From positions 186,001-250,000 of the forward strand of contig JAQGBZ010000013.1 in the NCBI GenBank assembly GCA_034687125.1: a stretch of 64,000 nucleotides of DNA, read 5' to 3'. Positions 37,801 through 50,900 of this stretch are shown piece by piece; the stretch's first letter is position 1, and every line of letters starts with the position of its first letter. Source of the DNA: Neelides folsomi (lineage: Eukaryota > Arthropoda > Collembola > Neelipleona > Neelidae). The notes beneath the pieces were generated by a model. It worked only from the letters and a program-made list of their open reading frames with translations. It was not told the DNA's origin and did not search any database. The position numbers and the translations under genes are program-made.

Positions 37801-38871
37801 CACCCTCATCGACGGTTCAAATATGAAAATTGAGCCGATCCTAAGCAATTCTGGACAATGGATGATTAGGCAAAAGCATCATATTTACTAAAATATCCGT
37901 AATCGTAAGACTGAAAATCCCATTTGCGGTTCGCTCAACTAATTTGTAAACTACGGGCAAAGTTGGCGATTGAGGAGGATTGAAACATTAGCAGCCTCTT
38001 CCCTCACAATCTGAATGGAGAGTCTTGGTATGTTGGTAAAGTAGTTACGAAGTTAAGACGGCTCCATGGCTCGCTAAGGAGAAAATCCTCTTCCCATTTT
38101 AATCTCCTGCCATCATCAGCACTTCACCGTTTTTTCGTGGTAGGTTCCCATTTCCTCTTCTCCCCACCCGGCTCGGAGTGGTCGAGAGGGAGACTAATCG
38201 CGGGGAGAGAGTGTATATGCGATACAGCCCGAGTGAGTCAAATGTGAAGCACTCAACTTCGCTCGTAGATTTTTTTCCGTGCTTTGGGTAATTAACCAAG
38301 CTTTGTTCGCTACTTGGGCTCATTTTTCCCGACTGAAGGAGGAAGACGGAGGAGGAGAGCATGCAGAGCGGAGGGAAAGCATATACATCAGTTTTAATCA
38401 CTCTCGTTCTCAATCCATTCCCAATCTACACGGCAGTGAATCACACGTGTGTGTTGTGTTCGCTCCCTATCTCTCCTTCGGAACCTCATTTATTTGCGGG
38501 ACAGTGGGAAATGCGAGGCTGAGACGTATTTGCTCTCGCCCTCCGCCACACGCGGTCTTCAAAGGGTGCGCTCAAAGGTGATTAACCATTCGGGTCGCAA
38601 TGTGTAATTAAGAGCTTCTTGATGACCGCGAGGTGGTGAATAATGGAGAGCGTAAGTGGGGGAAGGCGAAGGTGTTCTAATAAGGAGGGAGGCTCCTAAT
38701 AAGACCCGCGAGTGTGAACCAAGTGAGGGAGGATAGGGAAAATCAATAGAAGGTTGACAGGCTGTGTGAGGTTATGAAGGTTCCATGTGAAGGATAAGGA
38801 GTGAGCCGTAGTGGTGGTGCTGGGACCCGAAGACTCTCAACCGACGCTCTTTTGTCATCAGCCCCCCTTAC

Positions 38872-38872
<1 letters not shown>
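34861..38872. other. Gene-free stretch of balanced composition
   Basis: No recognisable gene. One octamer lies at 35253-35260, a TAATGAG near 35574, and the 12-bp palindrome TATACGCGTATA at 37223-37234. Several 85-105-codon frames overlap each other on opposite strands, the usual sign of chance openness at this GC level. Confidence 0.45.

Positions 38873-38918
<46 letters not shown>
38873..38918. repeat. (AC)23 microsatellite
   Basis: Forty-six bases of uninterrupted AC repeat, read directly. It is the longest simple repeat I found in the window. It makes a Thr-His run in one frame, which should not be taken as protein. The length without interruption suggests it is probably variable between individuals. 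Confidence 0.97.
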
Positions 38919-38920
<2 letters not shown>

Positions 38921-41900
38921 GGCCGCCCTCAGCTTCAACTTTCAGAATGGAGAGTAATAAGAGCATATATAGAGGAGCGCCGTTGCCACGCGAGACGGTG
39001 CATTTATCGATTTTTTCTCTTTTTTACTTTTTTTCCTCACCCACCACTTCATTCCCGTATGCATGCGGAGTTGGAAGTCGGATTGCTCAGTTTGATGTGT
39101 ATGCATGTGGACGGATGAGAAAGAGAGGGAGAGCGCCCGGGTGGGGAAGGTTAGACTCCCACCACACATCCACCTCAAACCATTATCTTCCCTCGTCACT
39201 CTCATTACTTACAATTTCACTTCATTATAAACTGGCCGGCCCATTAAGAGGACAGCAAGGCACGGACACTTATCAATCCCTCATATTCACATTGACAATT
39301 GCGGAAAAATTACTTGTGTTGACACAACCGCCCATTCGTGCTCTCCATCCCTCCTTTTGTTTTCACAATAGGAAGAGTCGTGTAAATTAGTGGGAGAGGC
39401 TAACGAGGCTATATTCCTCTCAGTTTTCCCTGCGTGTAGTCGGCGGTCGGTATAGGGCGGCTCTGTACATATGAAATGCAAATTGAGAGGAGCCAGGGAA
39501 CTGTTGGAGGAGAGTCGAGGAGGAGGGAGCTTCTAATAGAGACTCGACTACGACGACGTCGAAGATGAGGACTTCATACTAACTCTTTCCTATGTAAATT
39601 ATACATTACTACACATTCCCCAGACCAGCTCCTCCTTTCTCCTCCGAGACATCTCAATCTCTTCTTCTTCTACGAGGCAAACGTCAAAGAGGGCTCACCG
39701 CGAACCTCGTTCCGTCAATGGCATCGACTCGGGAAGACCTCGAAGGGGATGTGGAATAATTAAATTGAGGGAAATGAGGGAAGTGGATGAGAGAAAAAAG
39801 GAATATGAGAAGAGGGGATTCTGCCCTGAGTGACTATTCCGATTGCATAAATAATAATGTTCGAATGAGATTTCCGTATTTGTTATGGGGAAGTTAGGGA
39901 AAAAGGTCTCTTATATAATATAAAAATGGTTGTGGGGCATATTATTAAAAGGGAAGAGTCGAACGTGGAAATGGACCTCCGCATGTCTGCCTCTCCGCTC
40001 AAAATTAGTATCGATTTATTAATGGCATGAAGAGATAAAGATAAAGGTTATATGGATATACGGAGTAGTCAGAGATGAATGAGAGGCTCGTATGATGGGC
40101 AGCATTCTGCCTTCGGCAATAAAAATAGACCGAAACTGGCAAAAAGTGGGAATGTGGAAAGCTAGAGACAGAGCGTGGTTTCCTTCAAATGACAACATTA
40201 CGACCTCTGTTTACTTTGACTCCCTCCGATAATAATTTTTGACATATAGACCAACACGGCGCTGACCACTGCTTACATAAAAACTAGTCTGACATGGAAA
40301 GATATTTTTCCCTATTTATGTAAATCCAATGCATACACTAAAGTGCTTAGTCATAATGGAGTTTGATTCAGATCATACTTTTTTAACTACTTTATGTCTT
40401 TTAAATACAATAGAAGGGCCCGCATTCTCATTTCCATATTTTCACTTCAAAGAAAAATGGAGGAAAATGTGAAGCTAATGAGGTAAATTTTTGTCGTGTG
40501 GTCATATTTCTATTTCCCTATTGTTACGAATGTCCAAGTGAAGAAACGAGTCACGCGAGCGGAATTGAATCCTTAGTTCTTTCCGAACTTGGGACACGTG
40601 TATGCCGATTCACCTTTCCGTTTGAACATAATATGCGGATGAATGTGATGGAGTATTAGAGTTTTATAGTATTAGAATTGGGAAGATTTGGTCTTATATA
40701 ATGAGCATTTTCTCATTAGGCACTCAATCCTTCCACGTTCTTGTCTTAATTCATCATGAAGATTGGTCGAGTGTAAAGGAATCTCTTAATTCTCTTTTCT
40801 CCCTAATGAAGATACATCAATTTAAAAAGACTATATTTCATGGTTCGTGATGCAAAGAGGAATTACAAGGAGTATAGAACTTTCCATTTAGTTGGCAAGA
40901 AGGTGGAGGCTAATAGTTCACCAGCTATGTTTCAAGCGCCAATGAAATGGGCTTGAGGTCTCCTTTCATTCCGCTCATGATGATGATGATGAGGTTCATG
41001 ATGTTTCTGATGATATCGATGGAGATTGAGGAGCTTTGAATGTCTCTTTCCAAGCTCTTTGGCGAGCAAAAAGAGGAAGAGCGTTGAACTCTCCCTATCA
41101 ACTTATGCACTCATATTCTATTGATTCATCCGCTTTGTGTAAATTGATCCTGATGGATGACGACTTCCACACATAACTAAGAATTTCTCCTCACGTTTCA
41201 AAAATAATATTTTTAATTGATTGAGATTCTTTTTTGGATCATATTCGCAGTTGAAATGGTTTAATTAAATTTTAATAAAATAATTCTTACCTCATACTAT
41301 TTACCGCGAAGATTAAGGATTGGGATATATCGAGCGAAATAAAGTCATTTGAGGTTGACTAGATCTAAAGAGATTTGTTTGGAGTTTTAGTAAAAGAACT
41401 TTCCTTAATCCCTTTTTTCTTTTCCCCTCTTTGGGATAGGCGGATCGACTGATGACCACTATTATTATTAACTGTTATGAAATATATTTATCGTTTCCCG
41501 CAATATCTCTCCTTATAGATGAGATGGATATTCCACCTCTTTATGGTGAAAGAGAGGGGGAGAATCAGTCGAGGATTTTGGCCAGAGTTCTTTATTATTA
41601 TCTCTTCATATCTTCTGGTGAGCCTGGAGGTGACGGTATCTATTAGTTTGGCTTTATTAGTAGAGTGTTGGGCGGCTTGGGCGTAAGAGATAGGCGAAGG
41701 AATCAGGAAATGTGTATAAGTTGGGCGAGGGAGGGGAGAAGAGAATGGAAGTGAATGTACGAGAACCCCTGTTTGCTTTTGTCTTCAAAGTTGGGGAAAT
41801 GACGCTGTCCACCACTCATTTTCTATCTTAGGCGGATGAAAAGTAGTGGAAGTCATTAGAAGAACTCATTCGGCTCTCTTCTCTCACTATGTCTCTCGCG

Positions 41901-44900
41901 AAGGAAAGAAAAGTGTAGATGACCAACGACGAGTTGAAGAGTGAAAGCTTTCTTTTTCTTCCCTCTCACACTTCACTCCCTCCTTTCCGCTTCTTTAATC
42001 ATGAGGATGATGAACAGAGCTCTTCGCCTCACTAAATACCATCCCCTATATTCACTCCTATTGAAATGATTCTTCACTTTGGAAAATGAGCCGTTCTGGT
42101 CTCACTTGTCCTTCCCTTGTTGGGGGTATGGAAAGGGTCCTCCAGTAAGGGGATTGTATCGGGGAGCAATTAGGATTTATTTCTCTACTGTTTCCAATCA
42201 TTCATTGTCTCATTTTAAGCTCGGGGCATGGGTTTAATTCTTTCTATTTTATTATGTGTAGGGTGGAAGAGCAGGTGGGGGAGGATGGCGGTCATTTATC
42301 GCGAGGGACGCAATATTGGGTTGAGAAGCTAATCCTTTGGGATTAGACAGACGTAATCCTGAGGGATGAGAGGAGAGAGAGGAAGCCAAGTTCGGTCTTA
42401 TTGGAAAACCGGACTGGGTCTCTGGTGTGATGGTCAGTGGTTTACCAGAACATGTGCATTTGAGGGTATAGATACATGTGTATTTCAAACAAGGGCTCGC
42501 ACTTTTTCCCATCTCGACAAATGCGAGAGAAATGTATGGGTCATGTACTTACGAAGGTTGTGCAATATTATGGCCTTGCTTTTCTCAATGGGCTCACTGC
42601 TTTCATGGACCTCCGGCAGACTCAGCTGACCTATCAATGAGAAATCAATGGGTTTCACTATCCATGCAAGCTTCTATATCCTTCTGTACATATTGTGTTT
42701 GGCTCGCCAAATCAATATATTGAGTTCACATTGAAGATATATCCCATATAAATGTATTCATTCTTCATACATAGAAACATGTGCCTTCGTGGTTTTCACC
42801 TTTTCCGAGAATCGGAACATTGGATTCTCAATGTCATGGCGAGGAGGTTGAACTCACTTTAGACTTGTTGATGGTTCCTATACATATATGCATGCTCTGG
42901 TGACCTTAAGGTTGGGTTTGTACACTTTTCTGGCTTTTCTTTCGCCGATAGGTATATAGCACATGATAGAAAAACATGCATCTTATATTATATATCATTC
43001 ATCTATACTTTTCCGCAAGCGAGATATACTCAACTTTTCGCTCTTCTTTGCGGAAAATAGAAGCTTAAGATTAGGATTACAGTTGTACAGTCAGCTCCAA
43101 AGGCTCTCATTGACAGCTCTGCTCTTTCTAGACCCTATTTTTGGTCCATATAAATAAGGTGGTTGACCGTTGCCTGAAATGTATTATACACACGATTGAA
43201 TGCACCAGGCTTCCATATATGAGCCCAGAATCTTCCTCAGACATCTTCTTTCATGAATGAAATTCAATTGGGCCCTTGATCGTATTTTTTCCCGACATCA
43301 CGCCGACAGTTTTCACTCATAGTCCTCTGGAGTTGAATTGATGGAATGATACGCGGAATCAAATCTCGACTCTTTGTGTCTCGCTGTACCGTTGAGTGAA
43401 TAGGACGTGTGAGGGGAAAATTCCTCGGCTAGATTCATTAGCATTATGAGGGAGAGATGAAATGATTATGAAGTAAGGAATTTGGAATAAGTCGGATATG
43501 AAATTGTAACACGTGGGAGCGAGTTGAGAGGGAGGCTGAGTGGAGAGTAATATAATGTAATGGGGAAGTTGAGAGGTTGTTCGAGTGAAGTTTTTGACAG
43601 AGTCAGAGGAGAAGATCTATTTTTAACAATGTACTCTTTGGGATGGTATGCTTGAACGTGTGCGTGCTTATTGGATTGGATTGAGAGAAATTAATGGGAG
43701 TAGAATGTTGTCTACGGCAGCTTACACTCGGCACTCCTAGAGTTTCACTCGAACAGAGCGAAGGGAACCAGTCGTCCCCTGATGATGATGAAAGTGTGTA
43801 GTTCGTTAAGAGAATTTTCCATCTAAAATTATGCCCTCTCTGTTTATGCGGGCAGGGTGCCTAATTTTAGTTTTAAGGAAAAGGAGAAGTCGGTGGCTGG
43901 GGCCAAGAAATACGGAGATTCTTGCTAAAAATCTCTATAATTTTTCGCCATCCAATTTTAGCCTACCAAACATAATGAGGGGACCCGAGATGATGCGCCA
44001 CTACCTCACTTTATAAAACTACTTCCCACTAAAACTCCCAAACTTCCAGACACTCCACTATGGGCCATCCCTTCTTTGCTCTGTCTCTTTTCATTTCCTT
44101 CATCTCTTTATGCTTGTCGGCTTTAGGCAGCCGGCCACATTTTAAATCCATATCTTAAATATAGATACAAATAAACTTCCAAACACTCGGATTAAGAACT
44201 CTGATTATGATTATGGTGGCGATTTTTTCCTCCATTATGCCAAAGATTCAGGAATAATTTTAGAATTGCAAAATCAATTTTTTTATCACGAATTCTTTAT
44301 TTATTCAAATGGGATCAATATTTTGATTGACAAGCAGAGATGAAAAATCGATGCTCTTTAAGAACACCCTATGCATATTTCTTTTTGTTGTTGAAATTGT
44401 AGTATACCCAGCTAGTACAAGTTACATACTTAATACTACATATACATACCTGATATTTTCTGTGTTCATTTTATAATTTATATGGATCAGTTTACTTAAC
44501 GGGGAGATATAGATTACATGTACTCATTTTATACATAATTCTCACATGGCTCTGAAAGTAGAAAATGACTCGGAAGGAGAGGGGATGGAAGATCGGTAGA
44601 AGGGAGAGGGGCCCCTTTTCTACGAAGGGGATGAAAAAAACAGAATGAAATGAATGGTGAAGTTTTTTACTCCCCTTCTCCAATTCTCGAAACCTATGTG
44701 CAGGCGTATGCATGTGCATAAAATACTCAATGCACAAAATTCAATATCGTAACATATATTGAGAGCATATGAGGGCGGGCTAATAGGAAACAGTGCATAA
44801 GTTCCTTAATATAGTTCGATGCATAATCTTTTCCATCCTTTTGTATTGCGAGGGAATGCAATATGAGGACGATATATAGAAACACAAGGAAAGTTTACAT

Positions 44901-47900
44901 GAAAGGATTTTTCAAAATCACCCCTTCTTTTCCATAAAGGTATCTCGTATGTCTACCTAAGTCCTCCCATTTGGGATTTGGGGAATAAAAGCATCATTCC
45001 GCCATCCGACTTGAATTATTCATCCTTTCCTTTTATATTCAAAATTCTAGCCCAACTACACTATTAATTATATCGATATTCATTGAAGAATCCCAGGAAT
45101 TTGCATTATGACAGCGCGCAGTTTGAAAAAAATTCTTATTAATAACATGTGAGTTCACATAAGGAAATTGCACAAAAAATGTTGGGATTGTTCAACTCAT
45201 GTGACTCAAATGTCAAAAGTGAACAAATGAGCAAACTGGAATTTTAAAAGAGTGAATAAGAGGAGGATTGTTAAGAGAACATCAACTTACAGAGCCAGGG
45301 AAGTTGTATGGTGGACTGATTTTCTTATGTGGAGGGAGGTCAGTTGCAAGAAAGAGCGAGTTTGTATGTGGAACTGTATATGGATCGGCAGTTCATTTCA
45401 TTACTGAGCAATTCTTTTCCGCTTAGGAGAAATCCAGGGTTTCTCGGATCTCGGAGGCAGAAGAAGTCTTTAGGGACGAGAATCTTCTGGTGTCTATTTG
45501 TTGGTTGCTCTTTAAACGGGGAGCTTGTAATGTGGGGATCGGATTAGCGCAGGTCTACCCTTCCTACTGGTTTCGAGGATTTCGAACCTCGTCTTCATCT
45601 CTCCTTCGATCTTTTTCTGGTGGAGTAGTTAATTGAATAAATTCCCTAATTCCCAGCTTGTTTTCCAATGTCCGTAGAAAGCTGGAGAGATTAGAGTGTA
45701 ACAGACATGCAGCTGTGATACCTTCCCCTCAGACTCTCCCTTCCTTCTCCCACTGAACTCCATGTAACTGTTCTGTTCAGCTCCTCGGGACGGGTTGGAG
45801 GAGGGAGAAGTTGAGGCTGTTATAAGTGTAAAAGAATCTCAATCCTACTGATACTTACTTTTGCCTCCTTGGTTAGGGAGAGAAATCTCGGCGGCCGAGT
45901 CCTTCGCAAACCCATTTTGTTCAATGGAGCCGAGTAGATTAGCCGATTTGGCTATCTCTCAAAATAGGATGGGATTTACATTGATTGATTTTAGCCATAA
46001 ACAGGCGATTTGTTCCTTCGGCCACTTGGAGATTGGTGGGGCGAGCGCCGCACGTGCGGTGGTTACTGCCATGAATCTCACCATTATCTCCATTTCTTTT
46101 CTTAATTCCCAACTAACAATGTGTGGCTCCTTGAGAGCACGGTGATGAAGGAAAGTGGGAGCCATGTGGATTTAGAATTAGGAGGAATTCCTCCATTTAC
46201 AGTCGCACCATGTCGAATTGGGCTCAAAAGAAGTGGCTGTATAGATAGGGAAGATATGCAGATGAGCTGAGAGGATTCCACAATTCCGGATCTCTCCGTC
46301 TTCGCCCGGAATCTCTGAGGGAGGGAAAAGGAAGCAGGGCGAACAGATGGCTTTGTTTGGATGTTTTAATTGCTCAGATGTCTGTGCTCAAAATAGTTCA
46401 TCCGGAAAAGTTGGGGAATAGTATGTGCATAAAAGGGTGGTAATATGGAAGTGGAAAGGAGAGAAATTAAGCTCAGCTAATCGTCTTCCTCTCTCGCCCT
46501 TGACTCTTACAAGAAAGATGGGACGGTTGTTCTGACACTTTTCTGTTTTCCCTTCCTTCAGGATTTAATCTCCTTTGAAAGCCATTTGAGAAGAGACGAA
46601 TTTTCCAACTGTCCTGCGACGAAGATCTTCCAAATCTTATGTTTAAGGGTTATTACACAGCATGATGGGTTGGGGGTGAGAGGAGTATATTTAGATGCTT
46701 TTAAGTAGGTTTACTAATTGGAATCCCGGGTTCAACCGATTCGCCTCCTCCCAATAAGAGGTCGCAATGAGTTAAATCATGTAGTTTATTTTTTTGAATT
46801 GAGAAGAAATAAAAAGTTAACGAGATTGTACGTGAACTAATAAGCAAAAGGGAATCGGCTTGGTGGAGAATGGGACTTTAAGATTATATTAGGCGCGAGG
46901 GCTGAGCTAAGGGAAGAAGTTAATTCCGTAATTCCGTTCCTCCACCGCCCGGTGTTGGGCATTAGGATGGCCGAAGATAAAGGGAAAGAGCTGGGCAGTT
47001 ATTAGATCTTGCAATCATCTAATGGCCAAATGTATAATTCATGGTCTCTATAATTCACACTGGCTGACGAAGAGAGCATGCAAAAGGCCAATAGGCCCTC
47101 CCAACTCCCGGAAAGCCTAAGGAGAAGAAACTTAATTTTCCTCCTAAAGTTTTCTAGATTGGATTTGCGGGTCGAGGGAATATTTGGAGAGTAAGGCAAT
47201 CTGATAATTAAGCAGTTTTAATGACTCCCGCCAAGCCGAACGAGGAGGAGAAAAATAGAAACGACCGTCTTTTTGATTTCTTGAGGCCTCGACGGAAGTG
47301 GTGGGGAACATGCGAGGGACTCATTACAGCCTCTGGAACCATTACATCCACCTATTTTAGTATAATTACTCGGGTTAGTTGGAAAGACTTTGGTCGTTCT
47401 CCTCCTCCGCCGTGGTCACCTCGTTAGCTTCCACCTTCCGAATTTCTCCAACATTGGGGCGGGTTGTCCGCTTCCCCTGGCTTTCCCCTCCTGCTGCCAG
47501 ATAATGAAATTCGATTATCGCACGTCTCTACAACTGCATCGGATTTTGAAGAGTTAGAAGTCATCAGGGCTAATAGGATTACTTGTACACTAACTGCTAC
47601 ATTCATCAAGCCTTCTTCTCTCCTTCTCCTCCAATTACCTCGTTCCTCCGCCTCGGTTCTTTAATTTCCCCGAGCGTGAGCAGAAAGGGCCGGCGTATAA
47701 TTAGAGCTTGAATTAAAATTAGAAGGGTATCCCTGTACAAGGCTCTGGGCCCCACTGGCCCACGACTCCTCCGCAGAAAGGGGTGGAGGAACTGCGAGAT
47801 GGTGAGATGTAAATGAAGTGAGATGAACTCATTAAAAATCCTCTGTCGGCTCCAATTGAATCAGGCTAATGAGATGTTGAAGTTTTCTGGCTCTTTCGTG

Positions 47901-50900
47901 TCGGAGGAATGGGCGAACCATATGGTACGTGTGACTTGAATAATTTCGGCACGAGGATCCCAGACTCGCCTGCCGGCCGAGTGCCCAGCACAAACACTCA
48001 CATCCAGTCCCCTTTGACTTCACATAAGGTTCTCCTCCCGCTCTTCTTCGCGCTCAAGAGGCGGATCATTTCTTGCCACCTAATTATTCCGCTGGCCAAG
48101 GTGTGCCTTTTGGCGTTCAGACACGTGAGTGAGGCCTTCCAAGTGCTAATTACACACTCCATGTGTTTCATACATGTGATTAACGCTCCTCGGTCCTCTG
48201 AAAGGCTCTGACGAGATAATAAGCAGACGAAACACGCCTTCCAGACCCGTCCATCCGACCATTACATATTAAATATCAACTCTTGTTCCGTGTATCGGAA
48301 GCCTGGTGCTTGATCTTGTATGTAACGATATACATACATAAATATGAGGTAATATGGTGATGATATACAAATCGTAGTATTTGTAAGCCGAGGGATTCTC
48401 TCACTCCTTTCTCCGCCTCATCATCATTTTATTATGTTTTTGCCCCTATCAAAGGCATCAACTTAATTCCGAGTTCAAAATACAGCTTCTCAACACCTGC
48501 TTTACAAGAAACGTTAATCCTTTTAAACTACATAGGTTCAAAAACAGGAAAGGGCCTGTAATTAACACTTGCCGATCGTTCGATAGATAAGAGCTCAAAC
48601 GTATATGTATGAATATCAAATATCAGAATTCACTTTTCTTCGCCCACACATTTCCCACATGTTGACCCTTCAAATGTTCATGTTCAGAGGTCCAGAGGAT
48701 TTTTTCGCTTGATTTTAATTTAGCTAAATTGAAATCTCGTAATTGTTAACAACCTCTGATAATTTTGCTTAATTGAATAGACGCTATTAAAGAATTCTCA
48801 TTTCCCTGCATAAACATTTAAGTTTTATTTGCATAGGTGCGTTTGTTCAGCAAGGGGACATTTAAATGTAAATGTTGGGAAAACCGAGAGTTTTATTCAA
48901 TGGGCTAGAAAATAATTGAGTGTAATTATTTTAGCTCTTTTACAATCATCCTCCTACTTATTCTGCCATAATGACACTCGTGTAGAATAATGTCCTTAAT
49001 TTCTAAACGTCTCGTAATAGGGTTTATCGGTCAATTAAACAATTGGAGGATGATTAAGAGAATCCCCAGTTTCTGTATCCGACCTTAATTGGGCAATTAA
49101 GCATAAAGGGGAGAGATGCAAAAGAGGTTTCATTTGCGGTTATTCAACCTCGAATTAAGAGTTTGAGGAGGTGATTCAGATTTAGATCTCTGGAAGCTCC
49201 TCACGGGCGCTTTTGATTCAAGATTGGAAATAGATATGGGCTTAATGAGAAGTGCTTTATAATTCGGCTACTCAGACCCTTGTTTGTGACTTGGGACTCA
49301 GGGAATCTGTCTCGTAATGAGGATCCCCACTCACGTGAACTCATCAGACTTGTTTTATCGCGAGCTCTTCTCCTGCATAAATCTAGTGACCCTCGTGACC
49401 CTCTCCGCATTCCTCCCTGCCTTCTGAGGACTATGAAAAGAAAATGCTAATCAGTTTGACACTTCTGGCAACCCATTCTCATTTTACGACTCTCTACGAA
49501 CTGAGCTTCGCAAATTTTTGACTTTAATTCTCTGTCAATTTCTCGTAATTCTCCTCATTATTTTCCGAGGTTGAGGTGAAATTATGATCATTCTTCCTTC
49601 CCGCTATTCTTGTTAGATTTTAATTCGATTGGCCGACAATATGTAAATTTTTGAATGAAAGTTTCTCTCCATAATTGTAAAGATACACGAGCGAGGAATT
49701 TTTACAAGCATTTTTTCCCATTGGGCTCGGATTGTTCTCTGGGATGAGGTGTTCTAATCAAAGTCGAAGAATTGAGGATTGATTCAAATAATTTCCTCGG
49801 GAATATGTTCCCTCTCGTTTGGAGGCTAGCGATGGAAACTGCGACCCGCTGTGCTTCTGCTATCTTCCATTATCCCATTGCAAATTTACGACTTCTCCAC
49901 AATTGTATTCCAGATGACCAAACGAGAGGAGCCTATAGTAGAGAATGGGAAGGTGGGAGAGGAAGAAAAGGACTTTGAATTCCAAACGCTCCATGCCCAC
50001 TAAATACTAAATTTTAAATTCCTCAACTTCACTCCTTACTCCAGGTCTCATTGCTAATGAGGACTCCCTACTTTGTATGGAAGTTTCCTCCATTTCCTCC
50101 TTCTCCCTTCAACCTCGAGTCATCGAAGGCCAAATAGTAAAAGTCAAAAGATAATATACCTTCACGATATTTCCCCTTCGAAATTTGAAATACTTGGGAG
50201 CTTTTATGGGTTCTTGGGCCGAGGCGCTGACTGAGTCAGATGTCAAGTTAAGCCGCAACTCTCGCACCTTCCCACATGGATGATCCTCCGTTCCCTCTCT
50301 CTTCATTTGAAGAAGAGTCACTCAAGAGGTTTGCGAGCCTTGGGAAAGATGAAGAAGGCAGGTGAGGTGCTTTTTTCATTAGAGGAGCTAATAAGAATTC
50401 TAGTTCCACTTCCCTTACTCGGCCATCCTCCCATCATTTCTCATTAGAATTTAGAGGGACGAGTCATTGTGGAATTTGAGAGAGGAACGGAAAGGTTCAT
50501 CTCAATTTAACTGTCTTCCTCTTTCGCCATGGTCGTATAATCCACCATGAGGAGGGAGGCCTATTTGAAAATTAGGAATTAGTGAAGGAGCAATTTGGTC
50601 AAGAGGTCATATATCTCCATATTCATTCATTCATTACTCACATCACCATGTTGTCGAGCTGAGCTCAACGCACCTTTCCCATCCCAATCAATTATTATTA
50701 TACTTTGAGCTCCATGGGCACATCCATAAGATCATCTCATTTGGCTTTACTGTAATGAGCCTCCTTTTCCGCCGGTTATACCTGTGGTTTTGAGTGGGCC
50801 TCAGAAGAGGAGGCGAGACAATTAAAGTAGCATTAGGATGATGGGACTGGAGAGAAATTGCCAATTTTTTCATGTCCTACGATCCATCTACCTGAGGAGA

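Noticed and set aside
38801-39118. 105-codon plus-strand open frame with a Thr-His run
   Set aside because: The run is the (AC)n microsatellite read as codons; the rest resembles no protein and overlaps open frames on the other strand.
42366-42723. Overlapping Cys-containing open frames on the plus strand
   Set aside because: Cysteine spacing fits no EGF, zinc-finger or other familiar pattern, and the minus strand is open at the same place.
46728-46745. tRNA T-arm-like string GGGTTCAACCGATTC
   Set aside because: The flanking bases do not form a T stem, and no acceptor, D or anticodon arms can be placed around it. A similar string at 45588-45600 fails the same way.
10361-49340. CACGTG E-boxes as an enriched motif
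   Set aside because: About ten found by eye against about nine expected from base composition.
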